NCBI GenBank assembly: GCA_004123355.1
Contig: SCHM01000001.1
Location: 1,976,001-2,040,000, forward strand
Direction: 5' to 3'
From: Amphirosellinia nigrospora
Lineage: Eukaryota; Ascomycota; Sordariomycetes; Xylariales; Xylariaceae
DNA: 64,000 nt
The position numbers were made by a program, and so were the translations under genes. This document shows positions 13,901 through 25,816 of the stretch, piece after piece. Position 1 is the first letter of the stretch. Each line of letters opens with the position of its first letter. The notes beneath the pieces were generated by a model. That model was not told the DNA's origin. It was given only the letters and a program-made list of their open reading frames with translations, and did not search any database.

Positions 13901-15724
13901 GGTTTGGTGCGGTATTGGTGTCTGAAACAATCCCTGACCGTGGTATACAATCCTCATTCGTTCGCTAGACGATGTCAAAGTGTGTTCAGCCACGTTCCAC
14001 CAACCGTATTAAGTGCTTATGATTTGGGGGTTGAGAGAGGTTCACCCCACGATCATGTCTCTGCCATCTTTAATATTGTGCGTAAGGTGGCGGCGGAACT
14101 GGGGGAAAGCCGGGCGAATTGACTCAGGAGCCGGGGTCTTCTCGCAGGCTTATCCATGTTGACAAGGAGCGGCTATAGTAAGTACACTACGGGTGAGATT
14201 TGGTCATAGGAGATCTTGGCCAACCCACTCGCGGCGTTTGGCTCGTCTCTCGATCTTCAGGTTCTCATAATCCCACTGCTCGCTTGAGGACCTCCCGAAG
14301 CGAGGTCTGTGCTGACGATTCGTCAAGAAATTCGGATGCTAATTTCAGCTGGAGCGCTCTGCTTTATTGAAATGACCGGCTGATTCCTCGACCTGGATTC
14401 GTGCATAGCCGGACTTTGGGCTGGACCGTCGAGCATTACGTTACTACCTCTATGGTGCTCAAGAGCTGCCGTAATACAAGTACTTGTCCGCACGCTTTCC
14501 GGTCTCGAAAAAGCAAGCTGTTGATTTTGCACGTTCTAGAAAGGCTAGATCGTCCGTGGGCGCTGTCACGTCACCACGAGATCCCCACCTTTCGACAGGG
14601 GGATTCCTCTCTCGCAAGAGCAGAAGCGGTGGTGTTGAGCTTCGCAAAGCTGAGACCCATGGACTCATAAAATGCGGCTTATACTACCTACCTCCTACAT
14701 TTGGGGTTTGGAACAAGTGACTTGTTGATTCGCAACCATAAAAGTGCAATGATGAGCGATTAACATTGCCTAGTGAGGCAACAAGATGTCTTATCTAACC
14801 CATTATTCATGTCGGGGGTATCCATGTACGTCTCAATCTTGACGTCCCTGCATCGGTTTAGATAGTCGCACATGGCTGCTATGATTAGGACAATGAACCG
14901 ACGCCCAGAGATCGACCCCCTGTTCAACCAAACCCCAACCCCTCACCATGCGATGCATTATGATGGTGCATTGGCAATGCATGGAGTGTCGAATGAGTGA
15001 CTTTGGCGTTGGTTTTGGCGAGCGCGGCACCAGGCCGAGGAGTTAGCGTAGTTGAACTAGAGAATGGAAAAAGAGAATAGGGATCCCATCCCCCCGTTCC
15101 GTTAGTATCGGAGATTTCCTTGGCTTATAGCGTCGTACTCGTAAATCTCTCCGACGCCACCATCGTCCCGCTTGTCCTCCCTCGATGGACCGTCTTTCAC
15201 TTCATCAGATAACCCTATGGTGGGCTCAACAGTCCGCGAGCAATTATCAGTAAATCCCTCTCTGTATATCTTGTAAAAATCGTGTACAATTCGTATAATC
15301 TACCTTCACATCGCGTACCCATAACCGGGATCCAGCATTCCTTCTGGTTTTTATTGGCGACCGTTGGTACCAGCACTGCGTTCATCGACGGCAGGACGCG
15401 AGACTAGGCCTGAGTTGTCTTGGAAGGGTTTGGAGCTTGAGTCCGCTTGACCGGGTTCTCGACTGTGGTCCCATCGGCACATGGACCGGCACCACAAAAA
15501 ACGTTGACGTTGACCTTGCTGAGTATAGCTACCTCTCTAGTTCTGCGTTTCAGAGAAAAAGCTAAACCCTAAGTACTGCGATCTGCCCGCCCCGTCGTAC
15601 CGCCACCACTTCTTCTCGAACTTCCAGACAGGTAGCAGCAAGCCGCTTCCCCGGGATTTGGTGCCGTGGACTAGGGTCGGTCAAACTAGGTCTGGCCTGG
15701 TTTAACTGGAGGTTGGAGACTAGG

Positions 15725-15751
15725 AAGAGAGAGGGAGAGAGAGAGAGAGAG
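15725..15751. repeat. GA microsatellite in leader of zinc-cluster gene
   Basis: A GA-dinucleotide tract sits about 240 bases upstream of the start of the zinc-cluster regulator. Purine tracts of this kind are common in fungal promoters and leaders; no specific function is implied. Confidence 0.7.
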
Positions 15752-15983
15752 GCTCTAACACCAGGTACCCCCTGCGTGGGTATTCTTCAGCCCAAAGCTG
15801 GATTTCCATTTTGTGACCCTTCGTGCGTCCTTTCCCGTCTTCCCAATCAAACTAACTTCCATCCAACATCTGTCCCCTCGCTACCCGAGATCTTTTAAGA
15901 TCGTGTCCCCATATACCGGGCTGTCGGGTCAAACGCATCCCGCCGCCAGATCGGATTGAACCTTAATTTACACTCGCTGGATC

Positions 15984-18272
15984 ATGGATTCGTACTTGCA
16001 GAATATGTCGGACCAGTCCTCGCATTCATCTTCTCCGGAGATGTATGCGCCCGGCCTTCCTCAGGCGGCGCCGACCGTATCACCACCCGGGAATGGCGAG
16101 TCACGGGTCCTACTCAAACCGTGCCGGCAGCGTGTCTCGCTTGTGTAAGTTGAAACTCTTTTTTTCTTTGGCTCATGGGAGGGAGAAAAATTATTTTATT
16201 TTTGTTTTATTTATTAATTTAGTTCGTTGGTGCGCTGACGCTGCGTCTTCGCCACTTAAGAGAGCCAAGCATCTAAAATGCGACGGCTCCAATCCATGCT
16301 CACGCTGCTTGACCTCGAGTCAAGAATGTGTCTACGTAGCGTCTCGTCGCGGCTACAAGGGACCGAGGAAGAGCTCTACTGCCAACCCAAATAAACGACA
16401 TGCTTCAGACTCGCCGCCTTTGCCCGGGAGTGACAACTGCCCCATGTTGTTGGGTGCGCAGGTCGGCGCTACACCTCTACCGCCCACGTTGGCGACGTTT
16501 AATCCGACTAGGAGCATGCCGGATACTCCCATATCGCCCTTCGTAACAACGCCCGTAGCCAACACCCTTCAAATATTTCGCAATCCGTACCTCAGCAGTA
16601 ATAATGGCCCTATGGTCACTATCAACAACCAGATGCCACAGAGATCTATCCCGGAGCAATGTATTGACTCCTTCTATTATTACTTCTATCCCGGCCACCC
16701 ATCCGTTCTCCCAAGACGCACATCGTGAAGCTGGCGGAAGAAAGGAACCTCGAACATCTCCTAGCCGCCATGAGATGGGTGGGGTCTCTGTATATCGAGG
16801 TCGGCCCAGCTCGCGCTACCTTCTTCGAAGAGATGATGCGACTCCTGTACGCCCCAGAGACGCCCAGGGACGGGTTCCTGGTACAAGCGCTGATCATTGC
16901 CATCGTCGGCGTCGACGGCTGCCGTAATAATGATAAGGCGAAGGATTTGCTCTCGGAGGCCGAGCAGGTTGCCATCGAGATCGGGATGTATAACCAGCCG
17001 TATGCCGTCACGTACGGTTGTGGGAATCCGCGACTGGAGGAAAGCTGGCGCCGGACGTGGTGGGACTTGTTCGTCGTCGACGGCATGATCGCCGGCGTGC
17101 ACAGGGCGACCAACTTCCCGCTGTACGACTTCACGGCGACTGTGGGATTACCTTGCGAGGAACACGAGTATCTCTCGGGGGTAAGTTGTCAACAAATTCT
17201 ACCTTTTCACGAACACATACACACGGCCCCCCCTTAAAAGAAAAAAAAAAGGTCAGCTCTGCCGACGAGCAAAACATTAGCTAATTCCGTTCAACAGAAA
17301 ATTCCCCGTCCAATGTACCTAGAAGACTTCGACGACCAACTCTTCTCGGGCGAGGACCGCGAGTTCTCGTCGTTTGCGTACCGCGTGGCATCGATTCGCA
17401 ACCTGGGGCGCATGATGCGTCTGCCGAGCAGCGGGTTCTCGCCCGAGGAGAGCGTAGACAAGATCGAGTCGTGTCTATCGAACTGGCGGCTGCACCTCCC
17501 CAAGTCGAAGCGGAGCTGTCTGAACAAAGAGGGCCAGCTCGACGAGATGATGTTCCAAGCATTCATGATCAACCACGCGTAAGTCTGACATCACCTCGTC
17601 CTTCCATTCCCTCTCTCTCTCTCAAAAAAAAGAAAGAATCCTTTTTTTTTTTTTTGGTGCTTCTCTGTCATCTGTTTCCGTGAGTAAGCAAGTAAGTAAA
17701 TAAACCACCAACTAACAAACGCCCTCCAAAAGCTGCACCATCATCCTGCACCAACCGCTCTCCCAGCTCGACTCGTCGCCGACGCGCGACGTGAACGCCT
17801 GCGCGCCGCACCGGTCCGTCGACAGCGGGGACAACTACAACCTGCACACGCGGCACATCATCACGGCGGCGTCGGCCATTAGCAAGATGGTGACGTACAA
17901 CGTGCCGATCGCGCGTCGCACACGCACTTCTTCACGTGCGTGCTGACGCTGTCCTCGATCGTGCACCTGAGCAAGTGGGCGGCCGTGTACTGGATCGAGG
18001 ACGAGGAGGACCTGCGGTCGCAGATCCGGCTCAACATCGGCGCCCTGAACACGCTGAGCGGCGTCTGGCGCGCCGCCGCCACCGCCGGCGCCCAGGTCAA
18101 GGGCGTCGCCCAGGAGATCTACCGCTCGCGAAAGGCGCAGCAGAACAGCCCCCAGTTCTGGGCCGAGTATACCGAGCAGGAGCGCATGCGCAGCATCGCC
18201 GCCGACAACGGCATCATGTCCGAGATCAGCCTCCTCCCCTCGGCGCCCGAGGCCGTCATGCCGCCTCCCTGA
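15984..18272 (+). CDS. Zn(II)2Cys6 fungal transcription factor
   Basis: This is a zinc binuclear cluster regulator. CLAC, RAKHLKC, DGSNPC, SRC and LTSSQEC give the exact C-x2-C-x6-C-x5-C-x2-C-x6-C pattern. The cluster is split by intron 16145-16260, directly after CLAC. Other introns are 17181-17297 and 17579-17732. The middle part (LEESWRRTWWDLFVVDGMIAG) is typical of the fungal-specific regulator domain that follows such clusters. Three one-base frame changes are needed: near 16125 between the start MDSYLQNMSDQ and the cluster, near 16712 (HPSVLP to THIVKLAEER) and near 17911 (VTYNVPIA to HTHFFTCVLTL). Each reads as one lost base, the first two in C runs. The protein is about 620 residues. 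Targets are unknown and no neighbouring gene cluster suggests a pathway. The protein ends SAPEAVMPPP. Confidence 0.85.
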
Positions 18273-18981
18273 TGCCTGTCCGTCTACCCATCAGTGTGTG
18301 ATGGGGCAAAGAGAAAAGAAGAAAATGGAGTGAGGGATGGACGATACGATCATATACTCGGACTAACAATATCAATTAGCCATATGTTATACCCATGATC
18401 GTACCTCTACGAAGGAATAAATTTTCTATTTATTTAACCAAAAAAACAAGAACGAAGAAAGAGACGCGCGGTTCGATGTATCATCATCAAAAGAAGAGAG
18501 AAAAGCGATCGGATTACAAACAAGCTGGGCAGGTATTCTCGTTTCGTCTGGACGGCGTGCCCGACTTTTTTTTGTTAACTGGAGTCTTGTTCAAAGAAGG
18601 GGAGCGAGCGGCTATTTCTTTTTTTACACTTGCCAAGAAACAGACATCCATCCTCACATGCGATGGTTTACTCTAGGAAGGAAGAGAGAACGGGAAGTTC
18701 CGCGGTTGGAAGATCTATGCCGGTCAATTACTATATGCCACTTAATAATGTGCTTTGGATGGAATTCGTCTGGATAACGATCGATGTTATATACTACTAA
18801 TAACCAGAGCACTCACACTTTGTTACGAACCAGTCTCTTTTTATTATGCGCACTGACTATGAATGAAGTTCCTTCCGAATCTACGAGATGGGATTACGGA
18901 TGGTCAATGTGTTGATTCATTCCCGCTGCTTAACTCTCATAGGGTGTTGACTTAGAGCCTAGATTGACTGTCTGCCCCAGT
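18273..18981. other. Convergent 3' spacer
   Basis: This is non-coding DNA between the convergent regulator and superoxide dismutase genes. It contains several A-rich and T-rich runs. Nothing else was recognised. Confidence 0.5.
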
Positions 18982-19688
18982 TCAGATATTTGCCTTGAGT
19001 ACCTTGAACACATCGTCTCGGGTCTCGTTGAACCGGGCCTCGGCCGTCTTCCAATTGATGACGTTCCAGATATTTTCGACATACGCCGCCTTGCCGTTGA
19101 GGTACTGGAGATAGTACGCGTGCTCCCACATATCAACGCCCAAGAGCGGGGTACCGCCGGTGACGATAGCTTCTTGGTTGGGGACGGCGACGATGCGCAG
19201 CTGGTCCGTGCCGGCCTCCTTGACGAGCCATCCCCAGCCGCTTCCCTGGATGCCTAGCAGTGCGGTCCCGAAGGCGGCTCTGAACTTGTCGAGGCTGCCC
19301 CAGGTGCGGTTGATGGCGGCCTCAAGCTTCGGTGCGGCGGACGGTTGCGCGTCCGGCGACGATGCCGGGGATAGGCCTTCCCAGAACAGCGAATGGTTGA
19401 TGTGACCGCCGCCGTTGAACTGAATGGCGGGGAGCTGAGCAGCCGCGTCGTGTAGGCGGCCTTCGGCTGTGGCGCTATTAGATAGCTCGAGGGCCTTGTT
19501 TAGGTTCGTTATGTATGTCTGGTGGTGCTTGTCATGGTGAAGCTCCATGATTTGCTTGGAGATGCTCGGCTCGAGCGCCTGATGATGCGGATTGTGAGCA
19601 CGCGTGTTTCTCAAACTTTGCAGTTATCACTATTACTTACATCATAAGCGTAGGGTAGAGGAGGGAGTTTGTAGGATACAGAAGCCAT
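18982..19688 (-). CDS. Fe/Mn superoxide dismutase
   Basis: The enzyme converts superoxide to peroxide and oxygen. All four metal ligands are visible: His in LEPSISKQIMELHHDKHH, His in GGHINHSLFW, and Asp plus His in VDMWEHAYYLQYLNGK. GSGWGWL is also typical of the family. Exon 1 (19688-19641) encodes MASVSYKLPPLPYAYD. The intron is 19640-19579 (62 bp), and exon 2 runs to the stop at 18982, giving about 214 residues, a normal length. No mitochondrial presequence precedes the mature-like start (YKLPPLPY), so a cytosolic enzyme is more likely than the mitochondrial one; this is inference. The frame is intact throughout. The start is the only ATG that gives the family N-terminus. Confidence 0.95.
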
Positions 19689-20656
19689 GGTGAGACAGAT
19701 TTTGACGAATTTCAGCTTCTCTATTGCTTCTTCTGTTATGTTCCGGGCACGGCAAGGTGCGTTGATTGCGTTGAGTTTGAGAGAAGAGAAGAGAAGAGAC
19801 AGAGGGGAGATTTAAACGAGGTAGGTATGTATAGTTTTGTTTATGCAGGGTATAGAAAGTTCATCTACTGGCCAGAGGCCTTCCTTCCTGTCTCTCTCAT
19901 ATAGGAGGTAGGCACATGGTTATACTACAAGTACAGTGCGGGACATCAAGGTCCCCAACATCCACAACATGGTGTCACCCGAACTACCTAGGTACCGGGT
20001 CTGTCCCAACATCTGCTTCAATGCCTACCAAGGAAATCATGATCCGCCTCCCAGTTGACGAACACAGTGAACAACCTAAGTTCCATGTCGTGTTCGTGCA
20101 GTGGTTTGTGTGGGCCATCAATGGTGCAACTGGCTCAAACTTGCTCAAATTCAATCCGAGCTAAAACACGTTTTTGTCTGTTATACCTTAGTACAAATGA
20201 ATTTATTTCTTTATTTCTTTAATACTAGGCATCGCAATGATAGAACCTGAATGCTTGATGCTTTTATTCTCTCTTGTTGTTTCCTGGAGAATACATATAA
20301 ACTCATCGAACTGCGTAACACCGTTGGGCGGTGCCGCTACTCTTTACTCTTGGTGCTAGTTTCCAGAACCTTGATGGTCGCTTGGACATCTCGAGCCTTT
20401 CTTGGCATTTCTATAGACGGCTTTCAACACACTTACCCCTTTCAACTTGATATCTGGAACCTTATCTGCCTACTTGGGCCTGTATATTATTTTATATTCA
20501 CCTGTTTTACCTTCATCTTGTTATTCCCTGTTCTCTTCTTTCTTTCCCAACCTTCATCCAAGCTCCTGTCACTTACACAGGTTTCTATCCTCGACAAGCA
20601 TAGACCTCTCTGTTCTGAGAGTACGTCATCAGACTACTCAGATACACACAAACAAC
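19689..20656. other. Divergent promoter region
   Basis: This region separates the leftward superoxide dismutase from the rightward small gene at 20657, so it should carry both promoters. The 200 bases before 20657 are pyrimidine-rich and end in CA-rich sequence (CACAAACAAC before ATG), which is usual for fungal transcription and translation starts. ORFs here look like chance. Confidence 0.5.
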
Positions 20657-21161
20657 ATGTGTGGCGACGGGCCCCATAGAGGCTCCTTTGGCGGCGCCGT
20701 AGCCGTCATGGCGCCGACGGAACGGTCCGTCACAATGTTCCCCTGCCCACTACGCGGTCGACTTTTCTTCGAATGCTTAGAAGGAGGCAGCTCGGTAGCT
20801 ACACATGCGTCGTACGCGCCCGACTCGCCGCTCGCAGTCGACATGTTAAAAGTCTATGGAGATAGCTGTCTGGTGAAGATACAGTAAGCCGCCATGTCCC
20901 GACCGGCTTGCTCGACGACTGAATATCGACTAATGTCATTGTAGTGAGACCGGGGACCTGACTAAGCCTGCAGCAGAAAGTCCCGTGTGGGCTACACTCT
21001 CATTAACGATGGCTTGTGTCGAGAATTTGATGATGTATGAATTGGATAGACCCGTGAAGACGGAGGTCGGCGATGATGGTATCATCGGGCGCAGAATATC
21101 CATCTGGTGGCGAGGGGAGGACAAGGAGCCCATCTCGGAAGGCATTGCAGGCTTTAACTAG
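20657..21161 (+). CDS. Small two-exon protein of unknown function (147 aa)
   Basis: I do not recognise this family. Exon 1 (20657-20883) starts MCGDGPHRGSFGGAVAVM. A 61 bp intron (20884-20944) has donor GTAAGC, a CGACTAAT branch-like site and acceptor TTGTAG. Exon 2 (20945-21161) continues in frame through LTMACVENLMMYELDRPV and IIGRRISIWWRGEDK to GIAGFN and a stop. The product is 147 residues with no obvious signal peptide or membrane span. Support comes from the good start context (CAAC-ATG), the canonical intron that exactly bypasses the exon 1 stop, and the balanced amino-acid composition of both exons. It lies between superoxide dismutase and a large unknown gene on the same strand. Confidence 0.6.
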
Positions 21162-21760
21162 ATATGAATTAATTACCCTGTTCGTGTGAGGTATGCGTTT
21201 GACGGAAGTCCACACTATGGGTTGGCGTTGGTTAGACGTGAGAGGTTTACTCATGGGATGTATTCTTGGGCATATTATAACAGGAAATGAGACTTATACT
21301 ATCTGAAAGTGTGCGTGGTGGTACTATCAGGGGCATTTTATGTGTCATAGAATAAAGTGTGAGATATACTATAAATACGGGATACCAACTCATATACCAG
21401 GGGAAAAGCCAATGGCTGATAGTGCCTGTGATAGTACCACATGAGTCTGACTTTCTAGATGATTGAGGATGAAGCTGAAGCGGCGGTCGTAATGGAATGT
21501 TTAGGTTAGACACTATTAACCCCACCTCGAAAATATATAATACCTACAAGTTTAGGTAGGTGGGTTGGTGGTCCACGTTACAGCGCAGCAAGGCAACCCC
21601 CGCAGCGGCCACGATCCCACGACAGTACCCACGATTCACCCCTGCCAATAAAGATTAGCAACTAATGGTCTGTAATGGTAATGGTACCTGACTATTATTA
21701 TTAGCGTGGTGAATATTGGGGGTCACCGATTCCACAACGCTGCCACCCAACTTAGCCATT
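21162..21760. other. Intergenic, promoter of the next gene
   Basis: This spacer is AT-rich and has a short AGGT tract near 21556. No coding signal is seen. It should contain the promoter of the gene at 21761. Confidence 0.45.
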
Positions 21761-23808
21761 ATGGATATCTTTCGGAACGCCTTCAACCTCTGGGCGCGTC
21801 GCGATCCGCAACCCGCTGTGAGCCCTGCCGATTGCGATTCCGATTCCGATATGCCGCAACGCGACGGCGTATCAACACCAACTCTAGCTAACCCGGATCC
21901 GAAGTTGAATCGTGTGTCAACCTCGTCTCCACTCTCATCCATCGATACCACCGCGTCATTTGCCACGCCAACCCCTACGTCCCCGAACAATATCCAGGAA
22001 GAGGTCACTGCTAGCACCGATGACGAAGACAATGGAGGAAGAAGAGATCAGCCTGAATTGGGTGCGCTGTCACAGTACTATGAGGCGCGGAGCTTGCCAG
22101 CCGAGCTAAAGGAGCACTGTCGCGTTTATCTAGAAGAAGCACTCCGTATGTCGCTCGCCTCGCTTTCCGGCATCGTCATACCCCGCTCCCGCATCGCTAC
22201 CACTTACACCGGTGTTACTCACACGTTTTACAGCGCGACAAGCCATCTTTCTACTCGATAGCCTCCTGTCGACCAGGTCGTCAAACACCCGCGAGCCCGC
22301 ATACTGCCCTCCTCCCAGCCAGATCTCCCTCCTCTGCTCCATCATCGTCCACCCAGACTTCACCACTAGGCCCAAGGAACCCGACTGGCCCGAGATTAGC
22401 CTCCAATCTCTTGTGTACCTTCGAGACCTGCTTGCCGTCTGCGGCCCCGTCAACGCTGGCTTTAAAGAGTCTGTTCTTTTCGGCATAAATGCGACATCCG
22501 AGCTCGACCTGGACTCCTACACCGTGCTCGACGGTGGTTTAGATGCCGATGTGCGGGGTCTAGTGCGCTTATCCCCCGACACGGGAGCGACACCATTTGG
22601 CAGCGCGGCCGCGACTTTTTTAGCGTGGTGGGATGGGCCTTCAACTGCAGCTTCTTATACCCTGAGCGATGGCAATGGTGGAGTCGATGGCTGAACTTTA
22701 TGCTAGATCTACTTGAGAAAGATCTTGATGAACGATATATGCTGGACACAGAAAATGCGTTTGATGAGATGCCCATGTTGCAGGGCTCTATTCTTGCCTC
22801 TTATATCGCCCAACGATCTGGTCGCACAGCTGATGCGGTGATGTGGATTATGAAGGCGCTATTTGCTGACGGTAACACACCCTCGACTTCGGTGTTCCAG
22901 GAGGTGTGGCATCGGGAACACAAGAGCAAGTCGCATCGCGCCTTGAATAAACGAAAACGAGAAAAGGTGAATATAGACAAAGGCGAATATGGAGGATATC
23001 TCGACGATGAGTCGGTTATCTCTTCACAGGCTTCGGAGCCCCCTACACCACAGAAGAATAGGATCAAGTTGGCTGAGGTCGAGGAGGAGATTCTCGAGAC
23101 GGCATATGTCGAGACGATACCGTTGCGACAACGGTTGTTCTCTCTAGTGAGTTTTAGGAAGCCATCGTGCGTTGATAGAGACGTAAACTTATACTACAGT
23201 ACAAGGTCTCCTACTTATGCTACCGTCTGGACGACGCGTCCCCGATCGATTTCTCGAACCTGTATCAGAAGTTCGAGCAACGGATCAAGGAGCTCCCGCT
23301 CCCCGTCTTCTCATCCTTCATCAACAGTTCCACCTCAGCGTTGCGGGTCGACCAACAGATCGAGATGTTACAGGGCGTGCTCTTCCTCTTCACGCCGCCC
23401 GGTGCGCTCAGTCCGCGCAAGGTCGATCGGGATCGATTCGAAGATGGCGGCATATCTCCTGCGATTCTTGAGCGGTGCTTCCTGCCCTACCCGGCGAATA
23501 CCATCGAGGTCGAGGACAACGCCAAGATGTCCCTCCTGCTCGAGAATCTGCTGATGATTGTTTGGCGATACGGGGAGGACGATGGCGGATTTAGTGAACA
23601 GCTTGGTGAGGTTGTGAGGAAGGGCATTGAGGCTCGACGGGAGAAGATTAATAGGAAGAAGGCCCGAGGCCGTGGCAAGGGGGTCAGCGATGCCGAGATC
23701 GAGGCGAGGCTTGTGCTCGAGGCGTCGGATATGAGACTCGGCTGGTTGGCGGATGCCATTGCGGAAGATATCGAAGGCGATGCGATGGATGAAGATGAGG
23801 GCTCGTGA
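21761..23808 (+). CDS. Unknown fungal protein, about 635 aa
   Basis: I cannot name the family. The start is ATG 21761 (MDIFRNAFNLWARRD). Introns are 22146-22233 and 23147-23199, both canonical and in phase. The N-terminal 100 residues are Ser/Thr/Pro/Asp-rich and look disordered. The rest looks folded, with aromatic-rich stretches such as FLYPERWQWWSRWLNFMLDLL and a late segment VDQQIEMLQGVLFLFTPP. A basic linker (KRKREKVN, with KSKSHRALNKRK before it) may be a nuclear localisation signal. The C-terminus is helical and charged and ends EDIEGDAMDEDEGS. One frame change is needed inside a run of six T at 22616-22621, where seven T would join ATFFSV to VGWAFNCSF. The composition suggests a nuclear, structural or DNA-linked role, but that is only a guess. 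Confidence 0.7.
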
Positions 23809-24268
23809 GACTGTCGCCGTTTTGATGGAGGTGAGTATTCAAGATGCGTGCCGGGTGAGTGTATTGGCCTTGCATCGAGACTACGTCGAAGTTGAAAAGG
23901 AGAATTGTATGTCGAATGTGGCGTTAAATGGTATCTTGCCTGGAATTTGCTTCCACATGGCGTTCGGCGGGAATATGGTATGGTGTTATGTTACCCTACC
24001 AACATCATGGTATGTTTTACGGGATCGGGGTTGGTGGTATACCCTGGCGTTAGGGTCCACGGCGGCTCTATTATACTGAATCCTCGAACAGGCTGGGGTA
24101 TCATATCGTGTATGGTGTTGGGGTTGTATGTCTATATACCGCCGCTTCCATGGTGGCGATTGCCCATGTAATACATATGGCCTTGATGGTACACGATATC
24201 GTACAGGTCTATTTATCTTTACAGTGGCAATATCATCATTAGGCGTAAGTCCACTGGCCGCACTGGTA
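23809..24268. other. Convergent 3' spacer
   Basis: This is non-coding DNA between two convergent genes. Short ORFs here have no support. Confidence 0.45.
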
Positions 24269-24921
24269 TCACCGCTTCTTGGCCGGTGCAGGCGCCCACG
24301 CCTCGGGCTGCCACGTCTCGCCCGGGGCACCTCGTTGCGCGGCCCGCTTCCAGGGGTCGGGATCGGGATCGGGATCGGATTTCTGGGCATCTTCTCTTCT
24401 CCTACCCTCTCTTGCCCCTTCTGATACCTCTCCTCCCGCTGCCGTTCTCATCTTCCCGCCCCGCCTTGCGCCGTCTCGCGCTGCACTGATTTCTTGGGCA
24501 TATCCAAAAGACTATCCTTCGCCTCCCACCGTGCGTCGGCCTCGGCGGCGAGGACCTTGATGCGGGCCTGCCGCTGGAGTTCGGCGATCTGCTCTTGCAT
24601 GCTCGGCGGGTCGGGTCGCTGGTGCCGCAGCCATTGGTGCCACGCCGGGGGCACCTTGACTTCGCTGTAGGGCGTCGAGCGCGGGTAGTGCACTAGGCGC
24701 CGGTTTCCGGTCGTATCACGCGCGGTTGGAGCAGCTCGTAGTAGGTGTTTCCTTGTGGGTCTTGGCCTGTGTTTGGGGTGTCAACGAAGAAGAAAGCAAA
24801 GGGAAATTTAGGATTGAGGCAGGGAATGTGTACCGATGAACAATCGTTTTCGCCAGGGGAGGCGTAGGGATTTCCATACTTGCCAGACTTTGCGTAAGGG
24901 ATTGAGTGAGGTTGTTGACAT
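24269..24921 (-). CDS. NDUFAF2/NDUFA12-like complex I assembly factor
   Basis: Proteins of this family bind mitochondrial NADH:ubiquinone oxidoreductase, either as subunit NDUFA12 or as assembly factor NDUFAF2 (mimitin). Exon 1 (24921-24834) encodes MSTTSLNPLRKVWQVWKSLR and LPWRKRLFIG. A 67 bp intron (24833-24767) follows, and then QDPQGNTYYELLQ, the GxDxxGNxYYE hallmark. HYPRSTPYSEVKVPPAWHQW and LRHQRPDPPS are the other conserved block. The tail GETWQPEAW is what I expect in fungal NDUFAF2-like proteins. Two one-base frame changes are needed: near 24718 (LLQP to RDTTGNRR) and near 24458, in a GGCGGGGCGGG stretch between the helical segment and the C-terminal tail. Both read as a lost base. 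The short N-terminal exon does not stand out as an ORF and was found by following the splice site upstream. Confidence 0.8.
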
Positions 24922-25816
24922 TTTCTGTGAAAGCTATGGCGAAATGTCACCACAGTTTGAGGTTTATTTGGTTTGAAATATTTTTCGATGCATAATGCCG
25001 ATTGCGCCCAAGTTGAATTTCGATATTGAATCGCATCCTGTAAGTGTTGGAGAGCTACGTCAGGTACCATCGCAGGACTGTTATCTTATCTACACAGCCA
25101 CATGTTAGCTAATGCCGCGTCAGCCACCATTACTGTATATGCCTCCCAGCCATCTTTTAACCCCACTATCCAGCTTCTAGCAGAGGCGAGAGACGTCACT
25201 GCCTCTACCTTCGACCTACAGTAGCCGTCAGCCATCATCTATCTCAATCTTGCACCGGCGCTGACACGTTGGGGTGCGTCTCGTCTCCCCCACATCCGAG
25301 ATCTCCCTACCCGTTGGCTCTTGACAGCTGTAATCTCAACCATGCGCTCGCTACCTAATTATACCACCTAGCTAAACACCTATCATTCTACGAAATCGAC
25401 AACCAGGAGAACTATTGCCCGAGAGCATAGGTCCATTGGTGCTCGGGACGTTGCCAATAATAGGTGACGCAACGCTTCGCAACACAGCGCTGGACAACTG
25501 TCTTGCTTCGTTGGTCCGCCGGTCACGTTCGCATTCCTCGGGCAGTGGCAATTGATTAAAACAACAACACACTCTGATCGAACCCCCGATGTAACCGCCG
25601 CAATTCTGGCCCAGCCGAGCTCAGCCCTACTTGAACAAACCTTCCTACAAATTCTCGTATCATCATCGGTATAAGTGCGCACGAGAGCCACCGACGTCCC
25701 CTTGACCAAGAAACCGAAGAAATCGAAGAAACCGAAGACACCCTACCTACCTACATATTCCTGGCCTACTGCTTGCCTATACCCAGGTGCCTTACCCAGG
25801 CAACTATACAACCACC
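24922..25816. promoter_or_regulatory. Bidirectional promoter interval
   Basis: Two genes diverge from this 0.9 kb interval: the complex I factor to the left and the calponin-homology protein to the right. It includes a short ACCTACCT tract near 25745, just upstream of the right-hand start. No factor-binding site can be named with confidence. Confidence 0.4.

Larger units (their letters stand above)
6111..15983. other. Long gene-poor interval
   Basis: About 9.9 kb lies here without a gene I can defend. ORFs are all under 140 codons, overlap on both strands and show no family motif or coherent intron chain. Roughly 10.4-11.9 kb is clearly AT-rich, while 15.0-15.95 kb is pyrimidine-rich and probably the promoter and leader of the zinc-cluster gene at 15984. 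The 5' leader of the calpain gene (to about 6300) may hold an intron: GTAAGTAT on the minus strand near 6270. I looked for tRNA B-box sequences and found none with a matching stem. Confidence 0.45.
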
